Below, one piece after another: positions 1-10,179 of a stretch of DNA of 64,000 bases. The notes beneath the pieces are model-generated. The model had not been told where the DNA came from and did no database searches. It worked only from the letters and a program-made list of their open reading frames with translations. The translations under genes were made by a program, and so were the position numbers. This DNA is from Rhodococcus sp. P-2. Its GTDB lineage: Bacteria > Actinomycetota > Actinomycetes > Mycobacteriales > Mycobacteriaceae. Each line of letters begins with the position of its first letter. Positions within the stretch are counted from its first letter, which is position 1. Where the stretch lies: positions 2,976,001 to 3,040,000 of the forward strand of contig NZ_CP066779.1 in assembly GCF_016598535.1 (NCBI RefSeq). Reading direction: 5' to 3'.

Positions 1-576
1 ACACATCTGCACCCCGACCACTGTGGTTGGAACACCGCCCTCGACGCCGAAACCTGGCGGCCTACCTTTCCCCGCGCGACCTACGTTTTCGATCGCACTG
101 AACTGGCCGCGCTCGAACAACTCGCCGCCGACGGTCCACACGAAGGAGTGGTCTCGGATCTCGCGCAGACCTTCGAGGACAGCGTCCGTCCCGTTCTGGC
201 CGGGGCGAAGTGGGAGGCGGTCGGCGACGGTCACGTCCTGGCCGAATCGGCAGGCACAAGCGTCGTCGTGCACAGCGCGCCCGGCCACACTCCGGGCCAT
301 ATCGTGATCGAGATCCGCACTGCAGACGGCGGCGCCGTCATCTCCGGCGACGTGATCCACCATCCGATCCAGTTTCTGTACCCGGACCTCAGTCAGGGCG
401 GCGACGCGGATCCCGAGATCGCGAGGGTCACCCGCCGCGAACTTCTCGAACGCTGCGCGTCGGAGGGACTCCTTCTGCTTCCCGCACACTTCTCCGTCGA
501 CGAACCGATCACGGTTCGGTTCGACGCGGACGGTCTGCCGACGGCACCTTCGATATATGTTGCGAGTCCTGCATAG
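1..576 (+). CDS. Metallo-beta-lactamase-fold hydrolase, 5'-truncated
   Basis: The reading frame is open from the first base, so the N-terminus lies outside the window. The visible part begins with THLHPDHCGW, the metal-binding HxHxDH motif of metallo-beta-lactamase-fold hydrolases. Downstream, HTPGH and the ISGDVIHH segment supply further metal ligands, and LLPAHF near the C-terminus supplies the last histidine. About 191 residues are visible; complete members are usually 250-300. The family includes lactonases, glyoxalase II-like enzymes and other hydrolases, and nothing here fixes the substrate. A MarR regulator starts 9 bases downstream on the same strand, so the two may be co-transcribed. 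Family is confident, function is not. Confidence 0.85.
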   Translation, partial: THLHPDHCGWNTALDAETWRPTFPRATYVFDRTELAALEQLAADGPHEGVVSDLAQTFEDSVRPVLAGAKWEAVGDGHVLAESAGTSVVVHSAPGHTPGHIVIEIRTADGGAVISGDVIHHPIQFLYPDLSQGGDADPEIARVTRRELLERCASEGLLLLPAHFSVDEPITVRFDADGLPTAPSIYVASPA

Positions 577-585
577 AATGGGGCC

Positions 586-1056
586 ATGCCTGCGACCGAA
601 TCGACGCCATCGCTCTCCGGCAGGCCGCTTTCGAGTCGAATCGGGTACGGCTTGGTCAAAGCCGCACTCCGCGTGAGGCAGTCGTACGCAGAGGCCTTGT
701 CTCACGCCGGACTGCTGCCCAATCATCACGCCATTCTCAGCACACTTGACGAGCTCGGCCCATGCCATCAAAAGGAGCTTGCTTCCCGAGTGGTGGTCGA
801 CCCCGGTGACATAGTTGCCTATCTCGACAGTCTGCAGGAGTCAGGATACGTTGTGCGCGAACGTGATCAATCTGATCGGCGTAGGCAGGTCGTCTCGATC
901 ACGGACTCCGGAGTAGCGAAGTTGATCGAGGGCGATGAGGCCCTCGACGCCGTCGAACAAGAGGTTTTCGAGTCGTTGACCGATCAGGAACGTGAGACAT
1001 TGACGGTCGTATCCGCCAAGCTCACGGGGCCGACGGCGCGGCCGTCAGAGGCCTGA
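586..1056 (+). CDS. MarR-family transcriptional regulator
   Basis: A 156-residue protein of typical MarR size. The central part has the winged-helix pattern: LLPNHHAILSTLDELG, then HQKELASRVVVDPGDIVAYLDSL as recognition region, then the wing with the family's D-x-R-R-x-x-V signature (RDQSDRRRQVVSITDSG). Such dimeric repressors often respond to phenolic or other small aromatic ligands. It follows the hydrolase by 9 bases. Its last 35 bases overlap, on the opposite strand, the 3' end of the extradiol dioxygenase gene. An inverted repeat upstream of that dioxygenase (2000-2025) is a possible operator, but the link is inferred from proximity only. Confidence 0.9.
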   Translation: MPATESTPSLSGRPLSSRIGYGLVKAALRVRQSYAEALSHAGLLPNHHAILSTLDELGPCHQKELASRVVVDPGDIVAYLDSLQESGYVVRERDQSDRRRQVVSITDSGVAKLIEGDEALDAVEQEVFESLTDQERETLTVVSAKLTGPTARPSEA

Positions 1057-1942
1057 TGATTCCGGGTATTCTTTTGCTCGTCTTGGCTGGACGCTTGTGG
1101 CCCCAATAACTCGGTTGGTTGTAAGTTCTTGCCACCCAACTCAGATCGTCAACGGTGAGTCCACCGAACCCGTACTCGATCTGGAGACCGGACGGGCTGC
1201 CGATGTAGATCGATGTCATCAGGTCGTTGGTGTGGCGCCCCAGTGTTTGCATGACCTCGGTGTCGTGGCTGTCGAGAAGATCGATCAGGCGTCCGAGATC
1301 GTCCATGCATTCGACTTCGAGCATGAGGTGGTTGAAGCCGACGTGGCCGGGATATTCGGCCAGCGCGAGTGAATGATGACGTCCGTTGACGTGATAGAAG
1401 CGCACGGTGAATTGATCGTTGGTGACCCGGTCCGAGAGTCGAAATCCCAGCACGTCCACATAGAACTTGTTGGCTTCCTCGATATTCGGTACCTGTAAAA
1501 CGATGTGGCCCAGGCCTTGATCTCCGGTCACGAATCCGCCGCGCATGACACGACCCGGTGTGAACGACAGTGGCGTCGATGCCTTTCCCCACGAGATTTC
1601 GTGGCGAGTTCCCCATGGGTCGGTGAACCACACGAGTTCGGCGACTTGCCGCTCGGCGAGCAGGTCGGGATTGCCGTAGTGCAGCGTGATGCCGCTCCGG
1701 TCGAGGTGTGCGGCAAACGAGTGAAGATCGGATTCATTGGCCATTGCCCAACCGGCATACAGGAATTCGTCTACCTTGCCGGGGTGGATGGCAATTCGAT
1801 AGTTGACGTCGTCTACTGCGAGCCGGATTGCGCCATCCGGTCCGTCTGGTGACAGTTTCGCGCCCAGAAGTCCGGTTCCGTACTTTCTCCAGTCCTCAGC
1901 TCTGGGTGACGCGACTCCGATATACGACAGTTCCTGGATCAC
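1022..1942 (-). CDS. Type I extradiol ring-cleavage dioxygenase (VOC superfamily)
   Basis: A 306-residue protein with two vicinal-oxygen-chelate modules, the usual size of BphC/catechol 2,3-dioxygenase enzymes. The C-terminal module carries the probable Fe(II) ligands: His in GLGHIVLQVPN, His in FNHLMLEV and Glu in LQIEYGFGG. RHHSLAL supplies the active-site histidine region. The frame opens as far as 2227, but I place the start at the GTG at 1942, because GAGGGAG lies six bases upstream and the family homology begins there. It should open a catecholic ring next to a hydroxyl group. No other ring-degradation gene adjoins it, so the substrate is unknown. Its 3' end overlaps the MarR gene. Confidence 0.88.
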   Translation of the reverse strand: MIQELSYIGVASPRAEDWRKYGTGLLGAKLSPDGPDGAIRLAVDDVNYRIAIHPGKVDEFLYAGWAMANESDLHSFAAHLDRSGITLHYGNPDLLAERQVAELVWFTDPWGTRHEISWGKASTPLSFTPGRVMRGGFVTGDQGLGHIVLQVPNIEEANKFYVDVLGFRLSDRVTNDQFTVRFYHVNGRHHSLALAEYPGHVGFNHLMLEVECMDDLGRLIDLLDSHDTEVMQTLGRHTNDLMTSIYIGSPSGLQIEYGFGGLTVDDLSWVARTYNQPSYWGHKRPAKTSKRIPGIIRPLTAAPSAP

Positions 1943-1999
1943 GATGATCTCCCTCGAATTCTCTTGATGGTCACTGTTCCCAAAATACAAGCAGTGTGA

Positions 2000-2025
2000 C
2001 CAATGATTGGCAAGCCAATCGTTGG
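2000..2025. promoter_or_regulatory. Inverted repeat upstream of the dioxygenase, candidate operator
   Basis: CCAATGATTGG (2000-2010) and CCAATCGTTGG (2015-2025) form 11-base arms with one mismatch around CAAG. A smaller repeat TTGG-TATTG-CCAA overlaps the right edge (2022-2034). The site is 58-83 bases upstream of the dioxygenase start and also lies in the glf leader region. Its size suits a dimeric repressor such as the nearby MarR protein. Which protein binds is inference. Confidence 0.5.
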
Positions 2026-2090
2026 TATTGCCAAGTAATTCGCGAGCAGTACCCGCCAAAGATGCTGAAATCAGGAAGCAAGGGCCATAG

Positions 2091-5252
<3,162 letters not shown>

Positions 5253-5272
<20 letters not shown>

Positions 5273-5786
5273 AGTACAGATTCTGGCCGGGATTCAATCG
5301 ACCGTCGGGCAGCTTCCGGGAGCAGTGAAGGTCGCTCGCGGTATGTCTCACTTCGGTGAGCACTCCCTCGGGTGGATCGCGATCGCTGCCGTCGGAGCTG
5401 CCGTGGACAAGCCGCGTCGACGTGAATGGGCCGGAGCAGCCGTCGGAGCTTTCGGTGCACACGCCGCCTCCGTCGTGATCAAACGAGTCGTCAGGCGCAA
5501 GCGGCCTTCCGACCCTTCGGTGCAGGTCAACGTCTCGACACCGAGCAAGCTCAGCTTCCCGTCCTCACACGCGACGTCGACGACGGCGGCGGCTGTGCTG
5601 ATCGGTCGACTGACCGGGCTACCCTTACCGGCGTTGCTGGTGCCCCCGATGATGCTCTCGCGTCTGGTCCTGGGAGTTCACTACCCGACCGACGTACTCG
5701 CCGGAGCGGCACTGGGAGCCGCATCCGCGGCGGTAGTTCGCCGGGTCGAAGAAGCCAGAGCCGAACAGAAATGTGGAGATAAATGA
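5253..5786 (+). CDS. PAP2-family phosphatase, decaprenylphosphoryl-5-phosphoribose phosphatase candidate
   Basis: A 177-residue membrane phosphatase with the three PAP2 motifs in order: KxxxxxxRP (77-85, KRVVRRKRP), PSSH (103-106) and SRLVLGVHYPTD (126-137) with the catalytic His at 133. The syntenic M. tuberculosis protein is Rv3807c, proposed to remove the 5-phosphate from decaprenylphosphoryl-phosphoribose made by UbiA, giving DprE1's substrate. The GTG start lies inside the end of glfT2, a 20-base overlap, preceded by GAAAGGTGGGA as ribosome site. It overlaps ubiA by four bases. Role is inferred from synteny plus family. Confidence 0.9.
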
Positions 5787-6688
5787 GCGAGGAACCGGCT
5801 ACGGTCAGCGGACCCCCGAAGTCCCTGCCCGCCGGCATCGTCAAGGCGCTTCGCCCACGTCAGTGGGTCAAGAACGTCCTTGTGCTGGCAGCGCCCATCG
5901 CGGCCGGAACCGCCACCGAAGCCGACGTGCTGTTGCCCGTCGCGCTGGCGTTCGTCGTGTTCTGTATGGCGGCATCGGGCATCTACCTCGTCAACGACGC
6001 GATGGATGTCGAAGCCGACCGCGCTCACCCCACGAAGCGTTTCCGTCCCATCGCGGCCGGAGTTCTACCCGTCAACATCGCGTACGGCATGGCAGTCGTG
6101 CTGCTGGCCGGTGCGATCGGACTGTCGTTCCTGGCCAACTGGCAACTCGCCGTGGTCATGGGCGTGTACATCGTCATCCAGCTCGCCTACTGCTTCGGTC
6201 TCAAGCATCAGGCCGTGATCGACATCTGCATCGTCTCGTCCGGCTTCCTGCTTCGAGCGATCGCCGGTGGCGTTGCCGCCGAGATCGACCTCTCGCAGTG
6301 GTTCCTGCTGATGATGGCGTTCGGTTCACTGTTCATGGCGGCCGGCAAGCGCTACGCCGAACTGCAGTTGGCCGAGAAGACCGGCGCGAAGATCCGTAAG
6401 TCCCTCGAGAGCTACACGATGACGTACCTGCGTTTCGTGTGGACGATGGCAGCGACGACGCTGGTCCTCTGCTACGGACTGTGGGCGTTCCAGCAGGACG
6501 CCATCAAGGGCACCAACTGGTACGCCATCTCGATGGTGCCGTTCACCATCGCGGTGCTGCGATACGCGGTGGACGTCGACGGCGGCGAAGCCGGAGAGCC
6601 TGAGGAGATCGCGCTCGGTGACCGGGTGCTGCAACTCCTCGCGATTGCGTGGATCGGAGTAGTGGGTGTCGCTGTCTACCTCGTCTGA
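5783..6688 (+). CDS. ubiA: Decaprenyl-phosphate 5-phosphoribosyltransferase (UbiA superfamily)
   Basis: Transfers phosphoribose from PRPP to decaprenyl phosphate, the first committed step to the arabinose donor decaprenylphosphoryl-arabinose. The 301-residue polytopic protein has the UbiA prenyltransferase motif NDAMDVEAD (71-79) followed by HPTKRFRPI, and a second loop GLKHQAVIDICIVSSGF with conserved polar residues. Multiple hydrophobic helices run to the C-terminus. It sits where Rv3806c sits in M. tuberculosis, between the PAP2 phosphatase (four-base ATGA overlap) and aftB (23-base overlap), so it is part of the coupled galactan/arabinan operon. Confidence 0.94.
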   Translation: MSEEPATVSGPPKSLPAGIVKALRPRQWVKNVLVLAAPIAAGTATEADVLLPVALAFVVFCMAASGIYLVNDAMDVEADRAHPTKRFRPIAAGVLPVNIAYGMAVVLLAGAIGLSFLANWQLAVVMGVYIVIQLAYCFGLKHQAVIDICIVSSGFLLRAIAGGVAAEIDLSQWFLLMMAFGSLFMAAGKRYAELQLAEKTGAKIRKSLESYTMTYLRFVWTMAATTLVLCYGLWAFQQDAIKGTNWYAISMVPFTIAVLRYAVDVDGGEAGEPEEIALGDRVLQLLAIAWIGVVGVAVYLV

Positions 6689-8585
6689 GCCACGCACCGA
6701 GGCCGACCCGCACGTCGACACTGCGGCGAACCGCACCACCCTCAGTCGAGGAGTTTTTCTCGGCGGGGTGGTGCTTGCTGCTGCCCTCATGTTCTGGGGT
6801 GCGTGGGAGCGTCGTTGGATCGCCGACGACGGACTCATCGTCTTGCGAACCGTCCGCAACCTGCTCGCGGGGAACGGCCCGGTCTTCAACGCGGGTGAGC
6901 GTGTCGAGGCGAACACGAGTACCGCGTGGACGTACATCGTCTACGCATTCAGCTGGCTCACGCAGGTCCGCCTCGAATACGTCGTTCTGACGATCGCGCT
7001 CGTACTCTCGACTGCTGCCGTCGTGTTGGCGATGCTCGGTACCGGTCGTCTGTACCGAGGCGTACGGCCGTCGGCGGGCGGAACGATCCTGCTGGTACCA
7101 GCAGGTGTTCTCGTCTACATCGCGGTTCCGCCTGCGCGAGATTTCGCCACTTCCGGGCTCGAGACGTGCTTGGTGATCTTCTGGATCGCGCTCCTGTGGC
7201 TATTGCTCGTTCGGTGGGCGCAGGCGTCGACGCCGTCCACGGCGTCGATCCTGATTCTCTCGTTCGTGGCAGGACTCGGACCACTGGTCCGACCCGAGAT
7301 GGCAATTCCCGGTGCCGCCGCGTTGATGATGATCGTTCTCTCCGCCGGCCTGACCTGGAAGATTCGCGCACTGATCGTGGTCGTGGCGGGACTTGTCCCG
7401 GTGGGCTATCAGATCTGGCGAATGGGCTATTACGCCCTGCCGTACCCGAACACGGCAGTGTCGAAGGACGCCGGTGGTGCGAAGTGGGCGCAGGGATTTG
7501 CGTACCTGTGGAACCTCGTCGGGCCGTACCTGCTCTGGCTGCCGCTGCTGTTCCTGCTCATCGGTGCGCTGCTGCTCGTGTGGCGAAACCGAGCGGACGC
7601 ACCGGCCACCACCACCGATCAACCTGCACGCCCGCTGTGGCAGCGCTTTCAACAGTTTCTGCGCACGCCGCGGGCCGTCGTCACGTTCATTCTCGGCAGC
7701 GGACTGATTCTCGGGATCTACTCTCTGCGCGTCGGCGGCGACTTCATGCACGGACGCGTCCTGTTGCCGGTGCTGTTCTGCCTGCTCATCCCGGTCGCCG
7801 TCATTCCGTTGCGAGTTCCGGCGCGGACAGCGTTCGGGAGCAACCGAGACACCGCGATCTTCGGGGTCTCGGCGGTGCTGTGGATCGGCACGATCATCTG
7901 GGCCTTCTTCGCCGCGAACACGACGGGTATGCCCGAAGGGTCCGTGGTGGGGCGCTCGGGAATCGTCGACGAGCGAGCGTTCTACGCCCTCAACACCGGT
8001 CACAAGCACCCGATCCTTGCCGAGGACTACCTCGACTATCCACGGATGCGTGCCATGGTCGAGACCATCGCACGGACTCCGGAGGGCGGGCTGCTGTTGC
8101 CGTCCGCCAACTACGATTCCTGGTTCGTCGTCCCCCCGCCGGGGCCGCTCGAGGAGCCGGCCGAGCACGTGGTCTTCTTCCTCAACCTCGGAATGACGAG
8201 CATGAACGTCGGGCTCGACGTTCGGGTGCTCGATCAGATGGGGCTGGCGTACCCCTTGGCCGCTCACACCGAGCGACTCGAGGACGGCCGGATCGGCCAC
8301 GACAAGAATCTCTATCCGGACTGGGTGGTCGCGGATACGGGAATGATCGACGTTCGCCCGTGGCTGCCGTTCTTCCTCGACGAAGACTGGGTTGCCGACG
8401 CGAAGCTGGCCATCACCTGCCCGGAAACACAGGAGCTGCTCACGTCGTACCGCTCGGAGTTGACCTGGGCGAGATTCAAGCAGAATTTCCAGCAGGCATT
8501 CGACTTCGCGAAGTACCGATTCGACCGGGTTCCGGCCTACGAATTGGAACGCTGCGGGCTCGTTCCGCCAGAGCCACCCCGGTGA
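6666..8585 (+). CDS. aftB: Arabinofuranosyltransferase AftB
   Basis: Adds the terminal beta-1,2-linked arabinofuranose residues of arabinan from decaprenylphosphoryl-arabinose on the outer side of the membrane. The 639-residue protein has about ten hydrophobic helices in the first 420 residues and a soluble C-terminal domain. The first extracytoplasmic loop has IADDGLIVLRTVRNLLAGNG, the GT-C acidic motif, followed by FNAGERVEANTSTAWTYIV. Position and sequence match Rv3805c. The GTG start overlaps ubiA by 23 bases. The stop codon lies inside a hairpin that probably ends the operon. Confidence 0.93.
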   Translation: MSLSTSSEPRTEADPHVDTAANRTTLSRGVFLGGVVLAAALMFWGAWERRWIADDGLIVLRTVRNLLAGNGPVFNAGERVEANTSTAWTYIVYAFSWLTQVRLEYVVLTIALVLSTAAVVLAMLGTGRLYRGVRPSAGGTILLVPAGVLVYIAVPPARDFATSGLETCLVIFWIALLWLLLVRWAQASTPSTASILILSFVAGLGPLVRPEMAIPGAAALMMIVLSAGLTWKIRALIVVVAGLVPVGYQIWRMGYYALPYPNTAVSKDAGGAKWAQGFAYLWNLVGPYLLWLPLLFLLIGALLLVWRNRADAPATTTDQPARPLWQRFQQFLRTPRAVVTFILGSGLILGIYSLRVGGDFMHGRVLLPVLFCLLIPVAVIPLRVPARTAFGSNRDTAIFGVSAVLWIGTIIWAFFAANTTGMPEGSVVGRSGIVDERAFYALNTGHKHPILAEDYLDYPRMRAMVETIARTPEGGLLLPSANYDSWFVVPPPGPLEEPAEHVVFFLNLGMTSMNVGLDVRVLDQMGLAYPLAAHTERLEDGRIGHDKNLYPDWVVADTGMIDVRPWLPFFLDEDWVADAKLAITCPETQELLTSYRSELTWARFKQNFQQAFDFAKYRFDRVPAYELERCGLVPPEPPR

Positions 8586-8603
8586 TGTGATCAGCATCAC
8601 CGG
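8579..8603 (+). terminator. Hairpin overlapping the aftB stop codon
   Basis: CCGGTGATG (8579-8587) pairs perfectly with CATCACCGG (8595-8603) across a 7-base loop. The aftB TGA at 8583-8585 is inside the left arm. A moderately T-rich stretch follows. It is a plausible intrinsic terminator for glf-aftB, although the U-tract is poor, as is common in actinobacteria. Confidence 0.55.
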
Positions 8604-8745
8604 CTGTTGAAGGTTTGAATATTTCGATTCAGTAACACCGAATTGATTGACCACGATGTACTCGAAGACGATTCACCTAACCTGAATCACCCCCAGGGGT
8701 GAAGACGGCGTCGCTCGCAGACTGGGACGTAACGGTCCACCTATT

Positions 8746-8767
8746 TGTCACAGCTGAACCTGTGACA
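8746..8767. promoter_or_regulatory. Perfect 8-base inverted repeat upstream of the mycolyltransferase gene
   Basis: TGTCACAG (8746-8753) and CTGTGACA (8760-8767) are exact reverse complements separated by six bases. The symmetry suits a dimeric regulator. The half-site GTCACAG resembles motifs reported for the response regulator MtrA in mycolata, but that assignment is only a suggestion. Confidence 0.5.
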
Positions 8768-8806
8768 TAAAGTCCAGCGAGCGCAGTGTGACTTGGAAGA
8801 GGTCCG

Positions 8807-8836
8807 CTGCCGACCCGAACTCGTTCGGGCTGGCAG
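8807..8836 (+). other. Compound hairpin in the mRNA leader
   Basis: An outer stem CTGCC/GGCAG (8807-8811 with 8832-8836) encloses an inner stem CCCGAA-CTCG-TTCGGG. A second hairpin, GGAACCACT with AGTGGGTTCC (8865-8889, one bulged G), follows before the start codon. The structures are visible in the sequence; any regulatory or RNA-stability role is inference. Confidence 0.4.
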
Positions 8837-8915
8837 AAAAGCCTGTTCCCCGACGGAATCCGCCGGAACCACTCCACCGAGTGGGTTCCGCAGACGAAGA
8901 GAGAGAGCAGTATCC

Positions 8916-9926
8916 ATGCGTTTTGCCAGAAAGAGGCTGACCCAGCGCCTCAAGCACCGAGCGTTGGCCATCGGTGCCGCAGCACTTGTGCTCCCCCTTG
9001 CTGCAGGTGTTGCCGGTAGTGCTGTCGCCTCTGCTGCGCCCGCGCACACTGCTCCCAGCCACACCGCTCCCTCGGGCGGATACGACGAGCTGTGGGTGCC
9101 CTCCTCGATGGGCAACATCAAGGTCCAGGTCCAGTGGGCCGCACGCGGCGGAAACGCTGCTCTCTACCTCCTCGACGGCCTGCGTGCGCGTAACGACGCC
9201 AACGCGTGGAGCTTCGAGACCAACGCGATGGACCAGTACAAGAACGACAACATCACCCTCGTGATGCCCGTCGGTGGCGAGTCCAGCTTCTACAGCGACT
9301 GGTACGCACCGTCGAACTTCAACGGCCAGCAGATCACGTACAAGTGGGAAACGTTCCTCACGCAGGAACTCCCCAACTTCCTCGCGAACTACGGCGTTTC
9401 GCCCACCAACAACGCGGTTCTCGGTCTCTCGATGGGCGGCAGCGCTGCTCTGACGCTGGCTGCGTACCACCGTGACCAGTTCAAGTTCGCCGGCTCGCTC
9501 TCGGGTTACCTGAACATCTCGGCTCCCGGCATGCGCGAAGCAATCCGCGTCGCAATGCTCGATGCCGGTCGCTTCAACGTCGACTCCATGTGGGGACCGC
9601 CGTGGAGCCCGTCCTGGCTGCGCAACGACCCGTTCGTCTTCGCACCGCGTCTGCAGGGCCTGTCGATGTACATCTCGTCGGCAAGCGGCCTGCCCGGTGA
9701 ATACGACCACCCGCGCGCACCGATCGACTACTACAACACGGCCAACGGCATGGGCCTCGAAGCTCTCGCCCTGGTCAACACCCGTGCATTCCAGATCCGC
9801 ATGAACTCGCTGGGTATCCCGGCCACCTACAGCTTCCCGTCCAATGGCACGCACTCGTGGCCGTACTGGTCGGCAGAGCTGTGGAAGGCTCGCGGCCAGA
9901 TCCTCGACACCATGAACGCTTGGTGA
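8916..9926 (+). CDS. Secreted mycolyltransferase (antigen 85 family)
   Basis: Moves mycolic acid from trehalose monomycolate to trehalose or arabinogalactan in the cell envelope. The 336-residue precursor has a basic N-terminus (MRFARKRLTQRLKHR), a hydrophobic stretch and a probable signal cleavage after ASA near residue 40. The mature domain has VPSSMGNIKVQVQ, YLLDGLRARNDANAW and SSFYSDWY. The nucleophile is Ser172 in GLSMGGSA and the catalytic His is 313 in GTHSWPYW. The ATG at 8916 is chosen because the signal peptide begins there. This is the position of fbpA (Rv3804c). A strong hairpin follows the stop, so it is probably transcribed on its own. Confidence 0.94.
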   Translation: MRFARKRLTQRLKHRALAIGAAALVLPLAAGVAGSAVASAAPAHTAPSHTAPSGGYDELWVPSSMGNIKVQVQWAARGGNAALYLLDGLRARNDANAWSFETNAMDQYKNDNITLVMPVGGESSFYSDWYAPSNFNGQQITYKWETFLTQELPNFLANYGVSPTNNAVLGLSMGGSAALTLAAYHRDQFKFAGSLSGYLNISAPGMREAIRVAMLDAGRFNVDSMWGPPWSPSWLRNDPFVFAPRLQGLSMYISSASGLPGEYDHPRAPIDYYNTANGMGLEALALVNTRAFQIRMNSLGIPATYSFPSNGTHSWPYWSAELWKARGQILDTMNAW

Positions 9927-9959
9927 TCGTGCGCGATCCCGTGACCTAGTCACTTCACC

Positions 9960-10002
9960 AGTGCCGTTCCGGACTCCCTCGAAGGAGAACCGGGACGGCA
10001 CT
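9960..10002 (+). terminator. Terminator hairpin after the first mycolyltransferase gene
   Basis: AGTGCCGTTCCGG (9960-9972) pairs with CCGGGACGGCACT (9990-10002), 13 pairs including one G-U. The loop itself can form CTCC/GGAG. TTGTGTATT follows. It lies 33 bases after the stop codon. Confidence 0.75.
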
Positions 10003-10035
10003 TGTGTATTCAGGTGCTGCACAAGCGCCCGATGT

Positions 10036-10061
10036 CAGTAACAATTGCACCACCAGTAACA
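10036..10061 (+). promoter_or_regulatory. CAGTAACA direct repeats upstream of the second mycolyltransferase gene
   Basis: CAGTAACA occurs at 10036-10043 and again at 10054-10061, an 18-base period. A third exact copy lies upstream of the other mycolyltransferase gene (8630-8637). Shared elements before two functionally matched genes suggest a common activator or repressor. The binding protein is unknown. Confidence 0.4.
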
Positions 10062-10179
10062 GCGCGGCTACCCCAAGCGGGGATCGTTTGCGTGTAGAAA
10101 TAGTTTCAACGGGGGTCTGGCTGCTCAGGCGGCCACACGATCGACGCGCGGACCGACTGTAAGGAAAGAGAGTGAGCTC

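Larger units (their letters stand above)
8604..8915 (+). promoter_or_regulatory. Leader region of the first mycolyltransferase gene, with repeats and hairpins
   Basis: This non-coding stretch holds one copy of CAGTAACA (8630-8637), a 22-base inverted repeat (8746-8767) and two stable-looking hairpins close to the gene (8807-8836 and 8865-8889). I find no convincing coding frame. No -10/-35 pair stands out. If transcription starts near the inverted repeat, the mRNA would have a structured leader of roughly 130-150 bases. The ribosome site is the GAGAGAG at 8901-8907 before the ATG at 8916. Confidence 0.45.

Noticed and set aside
1097..1372. Short plus-strand frame opposite the dioxygenase
   Set aside because: No ribosome site or family pattern; explained by the dioxygenase gene.
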